From Mesorhizobium sp. ORS 3359 (GTDB lineage: Bacteria; Pseudomonadota; Alphaproteobacteria; Rhizobiales; Rhizobiaceae), in the NCBI GenBank assembly GCA_000824845.1, contig CCNC01000090.1, forward strand, positions 1 through 64,000: 64,000 bases of DNA, read 5' to 3'. This document shows, piece by piece, positions 29,271 to 37,947 of this stretch. Made by a program: the position numbers and the translations under genes. The notes under the pieces were generated by a model. That model was not told the DNA's origin. It ran no database searches and saw only the letters and a list, made by a program, of their open reading frames with translations. Within the stretch, counting starts at the first letter, position 1. Every line of letters starts with the position of its first letter.

Positions 29271-30536
29271 CTACTCGGCCGCGGCTTTGCCGTGTCCGTA
29301 GCGCTGCTCGATATAGTCGCCGACCATCTTCTCGAAGTCCTGCGCGATGGACGGACCGCGCAGTGTCGCCGCCTTCTTGCCGTCGATGAAGACAGGCGCC
29401 GTCGGCGTCTCGCCGGTGCCAGGCAAGGATATGCCGATATCGGCATGCTTGGATTCGCCGGGACCGTTGACGATGCAGCCCATCACCGCGACCTTGAGGT
29501 TCTCGACGCCCGGATATTTCTCGCGCCACACCGGCATGTTCTTGCGGATATCGGCCTGGATGCTCTGGGCGAGTTCCTGGAACACGGTGGATGTCGTGCG
29601 GCCGCAGCCGGGGCAGGCCGCGACGATCGGCACGAACTGCCGGAAGCCCATGGTCTGCAGCAGTTCCTGCGACACCTGCACCTCGCGGGTGCGATCGCCG
29701 TTCGGCTCCGGCGTCAGCGAGATGCGGATCGTGTCGCCGATGCCCTGCTGCAGAAGGATGCCCATGGCGGCCGATGAGGCAACAATGCCCTTGGTGCCCA
29801 TGCCGGCTTCGGTGAGACCGAGATGCAGCGCGTGGTCGGAGCGTGTGGCAAGCTCGGTATAGACGGCGATCAGGTCCTGCACGCCGCTGACCTTGGCCGA
29901 CAGGATGATCTTGTCGCGGCCAAGCCCGATCTCTTCAGCCATCTCGGCCGACAGGATGGCCGACCGGACGATCGCCTCGCGCGTGACTTCCTGCGCGGTG
30001 AGCGGCGAGCCCTGGGCCTGGTTCTGGTCCATCAGTCGGGTCAACAGCTCCTGGTCGAGCGAACCCCAGTTGACGCCGATGCGCACCGGCTTGTCATATC
30101 TGATCGCCATTTCGACGATCGCCGCGAACTGGCGGTCCTTCTTGTCCTTGAAGCCGACATTGCCGGGATTGATGCGGTATTTCGCCAGCGCCTCGGCGCA
30201 AGCCGGATGATCGGCCAAGAGCTTGTGGCCGATATAGTGGAAGTCGCCGACCAGCGGCACATCGATGCCGAGCCTGAGCAGCCTCTCGTGGATGCGCGGA
30301 ACCGCCGCCGCGCTCTCGTCGCGGTCGACGGTGATGCGCACGATTTCCGAGCCGGCACGATGCAGCGCCGCGACCTGCGCGACAGTCTGGTCGACGTCGG
30401 CGGTGTCGGTGTTGGTCATCGACTGCACGACGACGGGCGCGCCGCCGCCGACCATCACGCCGCCGACCGAAACGCCGACCGACCTGCGCCGCGGGAAGGG
30501 AGAAGAGAAATATCCGGTCATGCCGGTCGCCTTCAT
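29271..30536 (-). CDS. ispG: 4-hydroxy-3-methylbut-2-enyl diphosphate synthase
   Basis: A 421-residue IspG (GcpE). It converts 2-C-methylerythritol 2,4-cyclodiphosphate to HMBPP in the non-mevalonate isoprenoid pathway. The N-terminal TIM barrel starts around [20 protein letters not shown]. The C-terminal iron-sulfur ligands are seen in CPGCGRTTS and the third cysteine in [11 protein letters not shown]. Length is usual for alphaproteobacteria. With the prenyl synthase at 6.5 kb, the window carries two isoprenoid genes, not linked to each other. Confidence 0.97.
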   Translation of the reverse strand: MKATGMTGYFSSPFPRRRSVGVSVGGVMVGGGAPVVVQSMTNTDTADVDQTVAQVAALHRAGSEIVRITVDRDESAAAVPRIHERLLRLGIDVPLVGDFHYIGHKLLADHPACAEALAKYRINPGNVGFKDKKDRQFAAIVEMAIRYDKPVRIGVNWGSLDQELLTRLMDQNQAQGSPLTAQEVTREAIVRSAILSAEMAEEIGLGRDKIILSAKVSGVQDLIAVYTELATRSDHALHLGLTEAGMGTKGIVASSAAMGILLQQGIGDTIRISLTPEPNGDRTREVQVSQELLQTMGFRQFVPIVAACPGCGRTTSTVFQELAQSIQADIRKNMPVWREKYPGVENLKVAVMGCIVNGPGESKHADIGISLPGTGETPTAPVFIDGKKAATLRGPSIAQDFEKMVGDYIEQRYGHGKAAAE

Positions 30537-30765
30537 CTGAAAGTTCCGGGCATGAGGTGGCGGAGCAAAGATGGCTTGTCAATGGCAAGCGCCAGGCGAG
30601 GTTGGCAAATCGGCAGCCGCCACGCGAAAAACGCCAGCTCTGCCGATCGCGGCATCCGCGACCGAACGTTCCATCGATTTCAGTTAAAAAACACCACGCC
30701 GGTGGCATTTCCTGCCACCGGGAGTTTCACCGCGGCGGGTTGCGGCGATGGTGCCTGGAGGAGCT

Positions 30766-30945
30766 TCAGTGTGTCGTCGGGCTAGCCTTCAGCTTTTCAA
30801 TCTCGTCCTTGATTGCCAGCTTGCGTCGCTTGAGATTCACGATTTCGAGGTCGTCCACCGAAGGATGGTTCATGGCGTCGGTGAGCTCGCGCTCGATATC
30901 ACCGTGTTTCCGCTGCAACTCATCAAGATGGGATGCAAGAGACAT
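30766..30945 (-). CDS. DUF465 (YdcH-like) small protein A
   Basis: A 59-residue, highly charged, predicted coiled-coil protein: MSLASHLDELQRKHGDIER, then NHPSVDDLEIVNLKRRKL and AIKDEIEKLK. This is the DUF465/YdcH pattern, whose function is not established. GGGAGAA lies about 8 bases before the ATG. It is divergent from a second DUF465 gene at 31194, with about 250 bases between them holding both promoters. A single helical hairpin is likely. Confidence 0.88.
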   Translation of the reverse strand: MSLASHLDELQRKHGDIERELTDAMNHPSVDDLEIVNLKRRKLAIKDEIEKLKASPTTH

Positions 30946-31193
30946 GATTGGTTCTCCCTTTCATGGTTTCCTCGATTGCAGCCGTCGCAGGCACGTCCAC
31001 CGCAGGTTGAGACTGTGACGGCACCGTGACAGTTTGCCACCAACCGACCTCGATGTCGAATGACACGTGGTAGCATTCCACGACAAAGTGAAATGTGATA
31101 AGGGCTGCGCGCCGGTCTCAGACGAAAAGTCACAAACCCAGCCGGTCCCGCCCAAACAGCCCGATTGGGCGATGCATACGCAGACGGTAGATA

Positions 31194-31397
31194 ATGTCCG
31201 AACAGGAACAGGCTGAAATACGCCTCGAATATTCCCGGCTCAAACAAGAACACGCCGATTTCGACGCCGCCATCAACGCGATGATCGCCACCGGCTGCGA
31301 CCCGCTTCAGATTCAGCGCATGAAGAAGAAGAAGCTGATGCTGAAAGACCGGCTGTCGGCGCTGGAAGACCGCATTATTCCGGACATCATCGCATAA
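31194..31397 (+). CDS. DUF465 (YdcH-like) small protein B
   Basis: A 67-residue charged coiled-coil protein with the DUF465 end pattern (QIQRMKKKKLMLKDRLSALE). It shares the KR/KK-rich K-L-x-x-K-D-x-L ending with protein A at 30766 and is transcribed in the opposite direction, so the two look like an old divergent duplication. A family A repeat starts 8 bases after the stop. The upstream ribosome site is weak. Confidence 0.85.
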   Translation: MSEQEQAEIRLEYSRLKQEHADFDAAINAMIATGCDPLQIQRMKKKKLMLKDRLSALEDRIIPDIIA

Positions 31398-31405
31398 GGC
31401 GTGTC

Positions 31406-31532
31406 GATATTCAGGTGAGGCCGGCCTGCAAATGGCGGCCTCCTGCGCTTCCGGTGCTCGCGTACCTCAAGTACGCTCCGCTCCGGTTCTCGGAAACCAC
31501 CATTTTCGACTCGGCCTGACCTGAATCTCAAC
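31406..31532 (+). repeat. interspersed palindromic repeat family A, copy 2
   Basis: About 127 bp, the shortest and cleanest copy. It begins GATATTCAGGTGAGGCCGG and ends GGCCTGACCTGAATCTCA. The ends pair over 13 of 14 positions (ATTCAGGTGAGGCC against GGCCTGACCTGAAT). An inner hairpin GCGTAC-CTCAA-GTACGC lies in the middle. It sits 8 bases after the DUF465 stop and ends 31 bases before the stop of the convergent IclR gene. Confidence 0.88.
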
Positions 31533-31563
31533 ACGCCTTGGACCGATAACCGGCTCAACGCCG

Positions 31564-32364
31564 TTACGAGATCGAAAGCCGGGCTGCGCGCTCGCGCAGC
31601 AACGCGACCAATTCGCCTGTCCGCGCCTCCGACGTGTCGATCGGCACCACAAGGCACATCGTCGCCTCGACCTTGCCGGGCGCCGAGAACACGGGCGCCG
31701 CCAGGCATTTGGTATAGGCGTCGACAAGGCCTGACGTGACGCAATGGCCGGTGACGCGCGCCCGAGCGATGTCATCGATGAAGTCATCGATCTCTATCTT
31801 GCGGCCGTCCGGCAGCACGAGATCGTCTTCCGTGATCATCGCCTCGATCCGGCTGCGATCAAGACCGGCCAGCAGCAACCGGCCCGAAGCAGTCCATGGC
31901 AGCGGGATCTGCAGGCCGGTGGCCGAGCTGATGCGGAACGGCCTCGTGCCCGGGCTTGAATGGATGATGGTGTAGCGACCGCTCTGCAGCATGCAGAGCT
32001 CGGACGTCTCCCCAGTCTCGCGCGACAGCGTATCGACCTCCTGGCGGCCGCGCCTCAGCAGGTCGTTGCCTCGCATATAGGCCATCCCGTAGAGATAGAG
32101 CTTCTTGCCGAAATAGACGCGATTGCCGTCGCCGGCCATTTCCAGGAGACCGGCTTCGACCAGTTCGCGCACCAGCGTGTAGGTGGTCGAGCGCGGCGCG
32201 TTGAGCCCCTTTGCCAGCTCGCCGATGCCGATCGCCCGCTGGTTGGCGTGCAGGAACTCCAGGATGTTCAGGACCCTGTTGAGACCTTTCTCGCGCGAGC
32301 CAGCCGGCCGCTCTTCGTCTGCGCCTTCGCCCGGCCACCCGGTCAGCATTTCACTCTCTTGCAT
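31564..32364 (-). CDS. IclR family transcriptional regulator
   Basis: A 266-residue IclR-type regulator. The N-terminal winged helix is visible (GLNRVLNILEFLHANQ, IGELAKGLNAPRSTTYTLVREL, GLLE), followed by the effector-binding domain (SGRYTIIHSSPGTRPF, PLPWTASGRLLLAGL, SGLVDAYTKCLAAPVF). It is divergent from the amino acid transporter and lyase genes beginning at 32487 and probably controls them in response to the substrate. A palindrome lies between them at 32409. Confidence 0.92.
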   Translation of the reverse strand: MQESEMLTGWPGEGADEERPAGSREKGLNRVLNILEFLHANQRAIGIGELAKGLNAPRSTTYTLVRELVEAGLLEMAGDGNRVYFGKKLYLYGMAYMRGNDLLRRGRQEVDTLSRETGETSELCMLQSGRYTIIHSSPGTRPFRISSATGLQIPLPWTASGRLLLAGLDRSRIEAMITEDDLVLPDGRKIEIDDFIDDIARARVTGHCVTSGLVDAYTKCLAAPVFSAPGKVEATMCLVVPIDTSEARTGELVALLRERAARLSIS

Positions 32365-32408
32365 TGTCGATTCCTGGTGCTAGTATCTGTCTTGTACAGG
32401 ATACACAC

Positions 32409-32424
32409 GTCTCTTGTAAGAGAC
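32409..32424. promoter_or_regulatory. candidate IclR operator
   Basis: GTCTCTTGTAAGAGAC is a perfect inverted repeat with 7-bp arms around GT. A weaker related stretch, GTCTTGTACAGGATAC, lies 20 bases before it. Both fall in the divergent gap between iclR (start 32364) and the transporter operon (start 32487). Binding by the neighbouring IclR protein is inferred from position only. Confidence 0.55.
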
Positions 32425-32486
32425 AATCGCTGATTGCGGCGTGTATTTCTGCTGCATTGGGGAACACACCATCAAAGGAGGTCGCC

Positions 32487-33359
32487 GTGAACGACACATC
32501 CGGCAGACGTGATTTTCTGAAACTTGGAATGGCGGGGCTGGCCACCGCCGGCGCGCTTACCGCCATCAGCACCGAGAAGGCAGCCGCGCAAGCCGCAGCC
32601 GACAGCGTGCTGCGCACCGCGCTTGATCGTGGCAAGCTGATCGTCGGCACCGGCAGCACCAATGCGCCATGGCATTTCGAGAACGACGCCGGCGAATTGG
32701 TCGGCATGGACATCACCATGGGCCGCATCCTCGCCAAGGGCCTCTTCGACGACCCGACCAAGGTCGAGTTCGTCGCCCAGGACCCGGCGCAGCGCATCCC
32801 CAACGTGACGACCAACAAGGTCGACATCACCATCCAGTTTATGACCATGACCGCGCAGCGCTCGCAGCTGATCCATTTCTCGCGGCCCTACTATGTCGAG
32901 GGCGTGGCGCTGCTGACGCTGCCCGGCTCCGAAAACAAGACCTTCGACAAGCTCCTGGCCAATGGCGCCAACACCCGCATCTCGATCCTCCAGAATGTCG
33001 ATGCCGAAAGCTCGGTGCATTTTGCCTTGCCGCAGGCTCAGGTGCTGCAGATCGACACCCAGGCGAACGTGCTGCAAGCGCTGGAATCCAAGCGGGCCGA
33101 CGCCGCGGCCGTCGATCTGTCGACTGTGCGCTGGCTCGCCTCGCGCAACCCGGACAAATATTTCGACGCCGGCAAGAGCTGGTATTCGATGCTTTACGGC
33201 GCTGCCGTCCGGCAAGGCGACCTCGATTGGCTGACCTTCGTCAACCAGACCTTCACGATCGCCATGTTCGGCCACGAGACGGCGCTGTATGACGCCGCCT
33301 TCAAGGAATATTTCGGCCAGGAGCCGCCGCCGCGCCATCCAGGCTTCCCGGTCATCTGA
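32487..33359 (+). CDS. ABC transporter substrate-binding protein, polar amino acid family, Tat-exported
   Basis: About 290 residues of the family 3 solute-binding proteins (amino acid type). The N-terminus carries a twin-arginine signal (SGRRDFLKLGMAGLATAGA) ending near AAAQA, so it is probably exported folded by the Tat system. The mature start LRTALDRGKLIVGTGSTNAPWHF and the VGMDITMGRILA segment fit the family. GTG at 32487 follows a near-perfect ribosome site, AAAGGAGGT. It is the first gene of a transporter-RidA-lyase operon. A family B repeat separates it from the permease genes. Confidence 0.9.
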   Translation: MNDTSGRRDFLKLGMAGLATAGALTAISTEKAAAQAAADSVLRTALDRGKLIVGTGSTNAPWHFENDAGELVGMDITMGRILAKGLFDDPTKVEFVAQDPAQRIPNVTTNKVDITIQFMTMTAQRSQLIHFSRPYYVEGVALLTLPGSENKTFDKLLANGANTRISILQNVDAESSVHFALPQAQVLQIDTQANVLQALESKRADAAAVDLSTVRWLASRNPDKYFDAGKSWYSMLYGAAVRQGDLDWLTFVNQTFTIAMFGHETALYDAAFKEYFGQEPPPRHPGFPVI

Positions 33360-33441
33360 CCAAGCCTACGCCAAGCCGGCGGAGGAGCGCAGCAGACGCT
33401 CTTCCGCCTCCTCGACACGGGCCATGCGGGTGACGAATCCT

Positions 33442-33502
33442 TGAGCATTTCAGGATGAGTGTGAAGCGGTTTTCCGTTCGAAATTGCGTCAAGACAAGAG
33501 AT
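33442..33502 (+). repeat. interspersed palindromic repeat family B, copy 3
   Basis: About 60 bp: GAGCATTTCAGGATGAGTG, then GAAGCGGTTTTCCGTTCG and AAATTGCGTCAAGACAAGAG. More diverged than copy 2, but the centre and 3' part align clearly. It lies inside the operon, in the 175-base gap between the binding-protein gene and the first permease gene. Confidence 0.7.
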
Positions 33503-33534
33503 TGTTTGTCACCGCGAGCCATTGAGACGGATGC

Positions 33535-34200
33535 ATGGGCTACACGCTCAATTTCAACCTGATCTGGCGGCATTTCGACAAGCTGTGGGGCGGCCTGCTG
33601 CTCAGCCTCGAGCTCGCCGTGATCTCGATCGCCATCGGCATCGTCATCGGGCTGGTGTTGGCGGTCTGGTATGTCTCGGCCGGGCGCGTCGTGCGCACGA
33701 TCATCGCGGCCTATGTCGAATTCATCCGCAACGTGCCATTGATCCTGCTCGTCTATCTCGTCTTCTACGGTGTCCCGACCGTCGTAGACCTCGCCTACAG
33801 CGCGCCCACCTCTTTTGTCGTGACGCTGTCGGTCTATAGCGGCGCCTATCTGGTGGAAGTGTTCCGCTCCGGCCTGGAAGCCGTGCCGCGCGGCCAGCTC
33901 GACGCCGGCAAGGCGATCGGCCTCACCCCATGGCAGCGCCTGATCCATGTGCGCCTGCCGACGATGCTGCGCATCACGCTGCCGGCGCTGTCCAACACCT
34001 TCATCTCGCTGTTCAAGGACACCTCGATCGCTTCGGTCATCTCCGTGCCCGAGCTGACTTATGGCGCCCAGTGGATCAACTTCAACACGTTCCGCATCGT
34101 CGAGGTCTATCTGGTGACGACGGCGATGTATCTGGTGACCGGTTACGCCCTGCTGTTCGCGCTCAGGCTGGTCGAACGCCGTTTCAGGGCGGCGCGCTGA
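33535..34200 (+). CDS. amino acid ABC transporter permease 1
   Basis: A 221-residue permease of the His/Glu/Gln/Arg/opine type. Membrane segments and the EAA-like cytoplasmic loop (EVFRSGLEAVPRGQLDAGKAIGLTPWQRL) are visible. It is probably a heterodimer partner of the next gene, which starts 2 bases after its stop. Preceded by a 175-base gap containing a family B repeat. Confidence 0.92.
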   Translation: MGYTLNFNLIWRHFDKLWGGLLLSLELAVISIAIGIVIGLVLAVWYVSAGRVVRTIIAAYVEFIRNVPLILLVYLVFYGVPTVVDLAYSAPTSFVVTLSVYSGAYLVEVFRSGLEAVPRGQLDAGKAIGLTPWQRLIHVRLPTMLRITLPALSNTFISLFKDTSIASVISVPELTYGAQWINFNTFRIVEVYLVTTAMYLVTGYALLFALRLVERRFRAAR

Positions 34201-34201
34201 G

Positions 34202-34852
34202 ATGCTGAGCCAGATCCTCTACGCCCTGCCGTTCCTCGCCGAGGGCTTCGCCTTGACCCTGTGGGTTTCGCTCCTGGTCGTGGTCCTGTCCTTGATCGCA
34301 GGGGTGCTGCTGGGTGTCGGCCTCGTCTATGGGCCGGCGCCGGTGCGTTGGTCGGTGCGCATTTTCTCGGACACCATCCGCGGCATCCCGATCCTGGTGC
34401 TGATGTTCTTCGTTTACTACGGCCTGCCCGCGGTCGGACTGCATCTGCAGTCCTTTTGGGCGGCGGTGCTGGCGCTCACGCTGTTCAAGACGGCGCAGGT
34501 CGTCGAATATGTGCGCGGCGCCGTCGCCTCGATACCGAAGGGCCAGTCAGAGGCGGCGATGGCGATCGGCCTGACCTTCCGGCAGCGCCTCACCTCGGTC
34601 ATCTTCCCGCAGGCCTTCCGCCGCTTCCTGCCGCCCTGGATCAACGGCGTCACCGACGCCGTCAAGGGCAGCGCCCTGGTCTCGCTGCTCGGCATCACCG
34701 ATCTGATGCAGGCCATCAACCAGGTCATCGGCCGCACCTATGAGGCGATGCCGCTCTACATCCTCGGCGCCCTGATCTATTTCGCCGTCAACTACGCGCT
34801 TTCCTACGCCAGCCGCAGGCTGGAACGGCGCTTCGCCTTCATCCGGGACTAA
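34202..34852 (+). CDS. amino acid ABC transporter permease 2
   Basis: A 216-residue permease of the same family as the preceding gene. The EAA-like loop (EYVRGAVASIPKGQSEAAMAIG) and the FRRFLPPWINGVTDAVKGSAL segment are typical. It follows permease 1 by a single intervening base and precedes the ATPase gene by 2 bases, so the three are translated from one message. Confidence 0.92.
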   Translation: MLSQILYALPFLAEGFALTLWVSLLVVVLSLIAGVLLGVGLVYGPAPVRWSVRIFSDTIRGIPILVLMFFVYYGLPAVGLHLQSFWAAVLALTLFKTAQVVEYVRGAVASIPKGQSEAAMAIGLTFRQRLTSVIFPQAFRRFLPPWINGVTDAVKGSALVSLLGITDLMQAINQVIGRTYEAMPLYILGALIYFAVNYALSYASRRLERRFAFIRD

Positions 34853-34854
34853 CC

Positions 34855-35649
34855 ATGGCCACCAGCTCCAGCAACAGCCCAGCGCTTCTCGAGATCGCCG
34901 AGGTCTCTAAATCCTTCGGCCCGGTCGCGGTGCTGCGCTCGGTCAGCCTGCAGGTCACCAAGGGCGAGGTGGTCACCATCATCGGCCCTTCCGGCAGCGG
35001 CAAGACCACGCTGCTGCGCTGCGTGAACTTCCTCGAGAGCTATGACTCGGGCTCGATCCGCATCGACGGCAAGGAAGTCGGATACCGTGATTCCGGGACG
35101 CGGCAGCGCCGCAGCGAACGCGATTTGGCCGCCATGCGCGCCGAAACCGGCATGGTGTTTCAGAGCTTCAACCTCTTCCCGCATCTGACCGCGGCCGGCA
35201 ACATCATGCTCGGCCTCACCAAGGTGCGCGGCAAGAGCAATGCCGAAGCCCGCTCGATCGCCGAGCATTGGCTCGGCCGCGTCGGCCTCGCCCACAAGGC
35301 CGACAGCCTGCCGGCGGAGCTTTCCGGCGGCCAGCAGCAGCGGGTCGGGATTGCCCGCGCCGTCGCCATGGAGCCGAAGATCCTGCTGCTCGACGAGATC
35401 ACCTCGGCGCTCGACCCCGAACTCGTCGGCGAGGTGCTGGCCGTGGTGAAAAGCCTCGCCGAGGACGGCATGACCATGGTGATGGTGACGCATGAAATGG
35501 CCTTCGCCCGCGACGCCTCCAGCCGCATCGTCTTCATGGCCGATGGCGGCGTCTCGGCCGTGGGGCCGCCGAAGGAGGTTCTCGCCGCCGAGACCACCAA
35601 TGAGCGGCTGCGCACCTTCCTGGCGCGCTTCCGTGCCTCGCATTTCTGA
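34855..35649 (+). CDS. amino acid ABC transporter ATP-binding protein
   Basis: A 264-residue ATPase of the GlnQ/HisP type. Walker A is GPSGSGKTT, the signature is LSGGQQQRVG, Walker B is ILLLDEITSALDPEL, and the switch histidine lies in MVTHEMAFA. The Q-loop region reads GMVFQSFNLFPHLT. In the Walker B region the usual P of DEPTSALD is I (DEITSALD), a common variant. It powers the two permeases encoded just upstream. Confidence 0.94.
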   Translation: MATSSSNSPALLEIAEVSKSFGPVAVLRSVSLQVTKGEVVTIIGPSGSGKTTLLRCVNFLESYDSGSIRIDGKEVGYRDSGTRQRRSERDLAAMRAETGMVFQSFNLFPHLTAAGNIMLGLTKVRGKSNAEARSIAEHWLGRVGLAHKADSLPAELSGGQQQRVGIARAVAMEPKILLLDEITSALDPELVGEVLAVVKSLAEDGMTMVMVTHEMAFARDASSRIVFMADGGVSAVGPPKEVLAAETTNERLRTFLARFRASHF

Positions 35650-35686
35650 AAGCGGATGGCTTTCGCCATCCAAGGAGTACCCTTCC

Positions 35687-36148
35687 ATGTCGCCTTACGA
35701 ACGGCTCGCTGAACTCGGCCTGACCCTGCCCGAGCCGCCGACGCCCATCGCCAATTTCGTAACCCATGCCGAGAGCGGCCGTCTGATCTTCCTTTCGGGC
35801 CAGGGGCCGCTGCGCGCTGACGGCACGCTGTGCACCGGCAAGGTCGGCGACAACGTCACCGTCGAGCAGGCCTATGAGCATGCCCGCCTCACGGGCCTCA
35901 ACCTGCTTGCCGTCATGCACGCGGCGGCGGGCGACCTCGGCCGCATCGTGCGCGTGGTAAAACTGCTCGGCTTCGTCAACGCAACCCCGACCTTCAGCGA
36001 CCACCCGAAAGTGGTCAACGGCTGCTCGGACCTTTTCGCCGATGTCTTCGACAAGATCGGCGGCCATGCCCGCTCGGCCATAGGCGTCGGCTCGTTGCCT
36101 GGCAACATCACCGTCGAGATCGAAGCGGTCGTCGAGATCACGGCCTGA
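35687..36148 (+). CDS. RidA family protein
   Basis: A 153-residue protein of the RidA/YjgF/YER057c family, in the longer chorismate-mutase-like-fold branch. Canonical RidA hydrolyses reactive enamine or imine products of PLP enzymes such as 2-aminoacrylate. The key arginine is retained in ARSAIGVGSLP, followed by the family ending ITVEIEAVVEI. AAGGAG precedes the ATG. Its place between an amino acid transporter and a PLP lyase makes an imine or enamine intermediate in this pathway likely. Confidence 0.88.
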   Translation: MSPYERLAELGLTLPEPPTPIANFVTHAESGRLIFLSGQGPLRADGTLCTGKVGDNVTVEQAYEHARLTGLNLLAVMHAAAGDLGRIVRVVKLLGFVNATPTFSDHPKVVNGCSDLFADVFDKIGGHARSAIGVGSLPGNITVEIEAVVEITA

Positions 36149-36166
36149 TTTTAGGAGTTCGCCCTC

Positions 36167-37372
36167 ATGAAAACCTATTCCGACGCCGGCTCCAACACCA
36201 CAATCCGCGAGCGCCTGGGGCTGAGACCCATCCTCAACGTCTCCGGCACGATGACGGCATTGGGTGCTTCGATCATCGTACCCGAGGCGATCAGCGCCAT
36301 GGCCGAGATGGCCTCACAATGGGTGGAGATGGACGATCTGCAGCGCTCAGCGAGCGCAGTCGTCGCCCGACTCACCGGCGGCGAGGCCGGCTTCATCACC
36401 GCCTGCTGCGCCTCAGGCATCACCATGGCGGTCGCCGGCGCGATGACCGGCACCAATCTTCTGGCGATCGAGCGGCTGCCGGACGACACTGAAGGGCTGA
36501 AGTCTGAAGTCGTCATCCAGCTCGGCCATATCGTCAATTACGGCGCGCCGATTGACCAGTCGATCCGGGTGGCCGGGGCCAAGGTCATTCCGGCGGGCAC
36601 CGTCAGCGTGACGCAGGATTATCATGTGCGCGAGGCGATCAACGAGCGCACGGCGGCGGCTCTCTACGTCGTCGCCCACCACACCGTGCAATACGGCATG
36701 CTTTCGCTGGAGGAGTTTTGCGAGATCTGCCACGCCAAGGGCGTTCCGGTAATCGTCGACGCCGCCTCGGAATACGACCTGCGCAGCTTCCTGGCGCGCG
36801 GCGCCGACATCGTCGTCTACAGCGGCCACAAATTCCTTTCAGGGCCAACCAGCGGCATCGTCACCGGCCGCAAGGACCTGGTCCGCGCCGCCTATCTGCA
36901 GAACCGCGGCGTGGGGCGCGCCATGAAGGTCGGCAAGGAAAGCATCGCCGGCACCATGGCGGCGCTCGAGGCCTGGGAAAAGCGCGACCATGCCGGCATC
37001 CGCCGGCGTGAGGAGGCGGCGCTCAATCTGTGGAAGGACGCGCTGCAGGGCATTCCGGGTATCAATGCACAGATCATTCCCGACCCGACCAACAACCCTC
37101 TCGATCGCCTGCAGGTCTTCGTGCGCCCAGAGAGCCGCTTCACCGCTGCCGGACTTGCCTCCGCGCTCGCCGCTGGCTCGCCGCCGATCATCGTGCGCAA
37201 CCACGAGGTCGAGCGAGGCCATTTCTTCCTCGACCCTTGCAATCTGCATCCTGGCGAGGCGGAGATCGTGGCCGAGCAACTGCGCGCCGTGCTGACGGCG
37301 AAGGACCGGCCGGCTGACGCGATGAAAGTGGCGCGCAAGGATTCGGCGGGCTCATTGCGCTGGCCGGACTAG
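36167..37372 (+). CDS. SelA-like PLP-dependent enzyme (aminotransferase-fold lyase)
   Basis: A 401-residue fold type I PLP enzyme of the SelA/DgaE-like group, related to L-seryl-tRNA selenium transferase and D-glucosaminate-6-phosphate ammonia-lyase. PLP would bind Lys222 in [12 protein letters not shown], with Asp198 in [10 protein letters not shown] contacting the ring nitrogen. There are no selenocysteine genes nearby, so it is more likely an ammonia-lyase or beta-eliminase. Its neighbours (amino acid transporter, RidA, IclR) suggest catabolism of a specific amino acid. The substrate is unknown. Confidence 0.82.
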   Translation: MKTYSDAGSNTTIRERLGLRPILNVSGTMTALGASIIVPEAISAMAEMASQWVEMDDLQRSASAVVARLTGGEAGFITACCASGITMAVAGAMTGTNLLAIERLPDDTEGLKSEVVIQLGHIVNYGAPIDQSIRVAGAKVIPAGTVSVTQDYHVREAINERTAAALYVVAHHTVQYGMLSLEEFCEICHAKGVPVIVDAASEYDLRSFLARGADIVVYSGHKFLSGPTSGIVTGRKDLVRAAYLQNRGVGRAMKVGKESIAGTMAALEAWEKRDHAGIRRREEAALNLWKDALQGIPGINAQIIPDPTNNPLDRLQVFVRPESRFTAAGLASALAAGSPPIIVRNHEVERGHFFLDPCNLHPGEAEIVAEQLRAVLTAKDRPADAMKVARKDSAGSLRWPD

Positions 37373-37449
37373 CTGGCCGCCGGCGTGACAATCCTTGCGG
37401 CTATCGTCGAATTCCGCTAAGGCGCGCCTTTGCCGCCGGGAGCGAAACC

Positions 37450-37947
37450 TTGACCGATCAGCGTGCCGACGTCGCCATCATCATGGGCAGCCAGTCCGAC
37501 TGGGCGACGATGCGCCAGGCGGCCGAAACCCTGGATGCGCTGGGCATCCCGCACAGAAGGCTGATCGTGTCGGCGCACCGCACCCCCGACCGCCTCTATG
37601 AATTCGCCAAGGGCGCCAAGGCCGCCGGTTACAAGGTGATCATCGCCGGCGCCGGCGGCGCCGCGCATCTGCCCGGCATGACGGCGGCGATGACGCCGCT
37701 GCCCGTCTTCGGCGTCCCGGTGGAATCCAAGGCGCTGTCCGGCCAGGATTCGCTGCTCTCCATCGTGCAGATGCCGGCCGGCATCCCGGTCGGCACGCTG
37801 GCGATCGGCAAGGCCGGCGCTGCCAATGCCGCGCTGCTTGCCGCGGCGGTGCTGGCGCTCAACGACGACAAGCTCGCCGCCCGGCTCGACGCCTGGCGCG
37901 CGGCGCAGACCGCCAAGGTCGCCGCCGAGCCGACGGACGCGCCGTGA
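37450..37947 (+). CDS. purE: N5-carboxyaminoimidazole ribonucleotide mutase
   Basis: A 165-residue class I PurE of purine synthesis. The signature [24 protein letters not shown] and the [11 protein letters not shown] motif are all present. No ATG fits; TTG at 37450 is the likely start, with GGGAG about 7 bases upstream. The stop overlaps the purK start by 4 bases. Confidence 0.95.
   Translation: MTDQRADVAIIMGSQSDWATMRQAAETLDALGIPHRRLIVSAHRTPDRLYEFAKGAKAAGYKVIIAGAGGAAHLPGMTAAMTPLPVFGVPVESKALSGQDSLLSIVQMPAGIPVGTLAIGKAGAANAALLAAAVLALNDDKLAARLDAWRAAQTAKVAAEPTDAP

Noticed and set aside
36167..37372. True selA (selenocysteine synthase)
   Set aside because: No selB, selC or selD nearby, and its operon is an amino acid uptake and RidA unit; the protein is also shorter than typical bacterial SelA.
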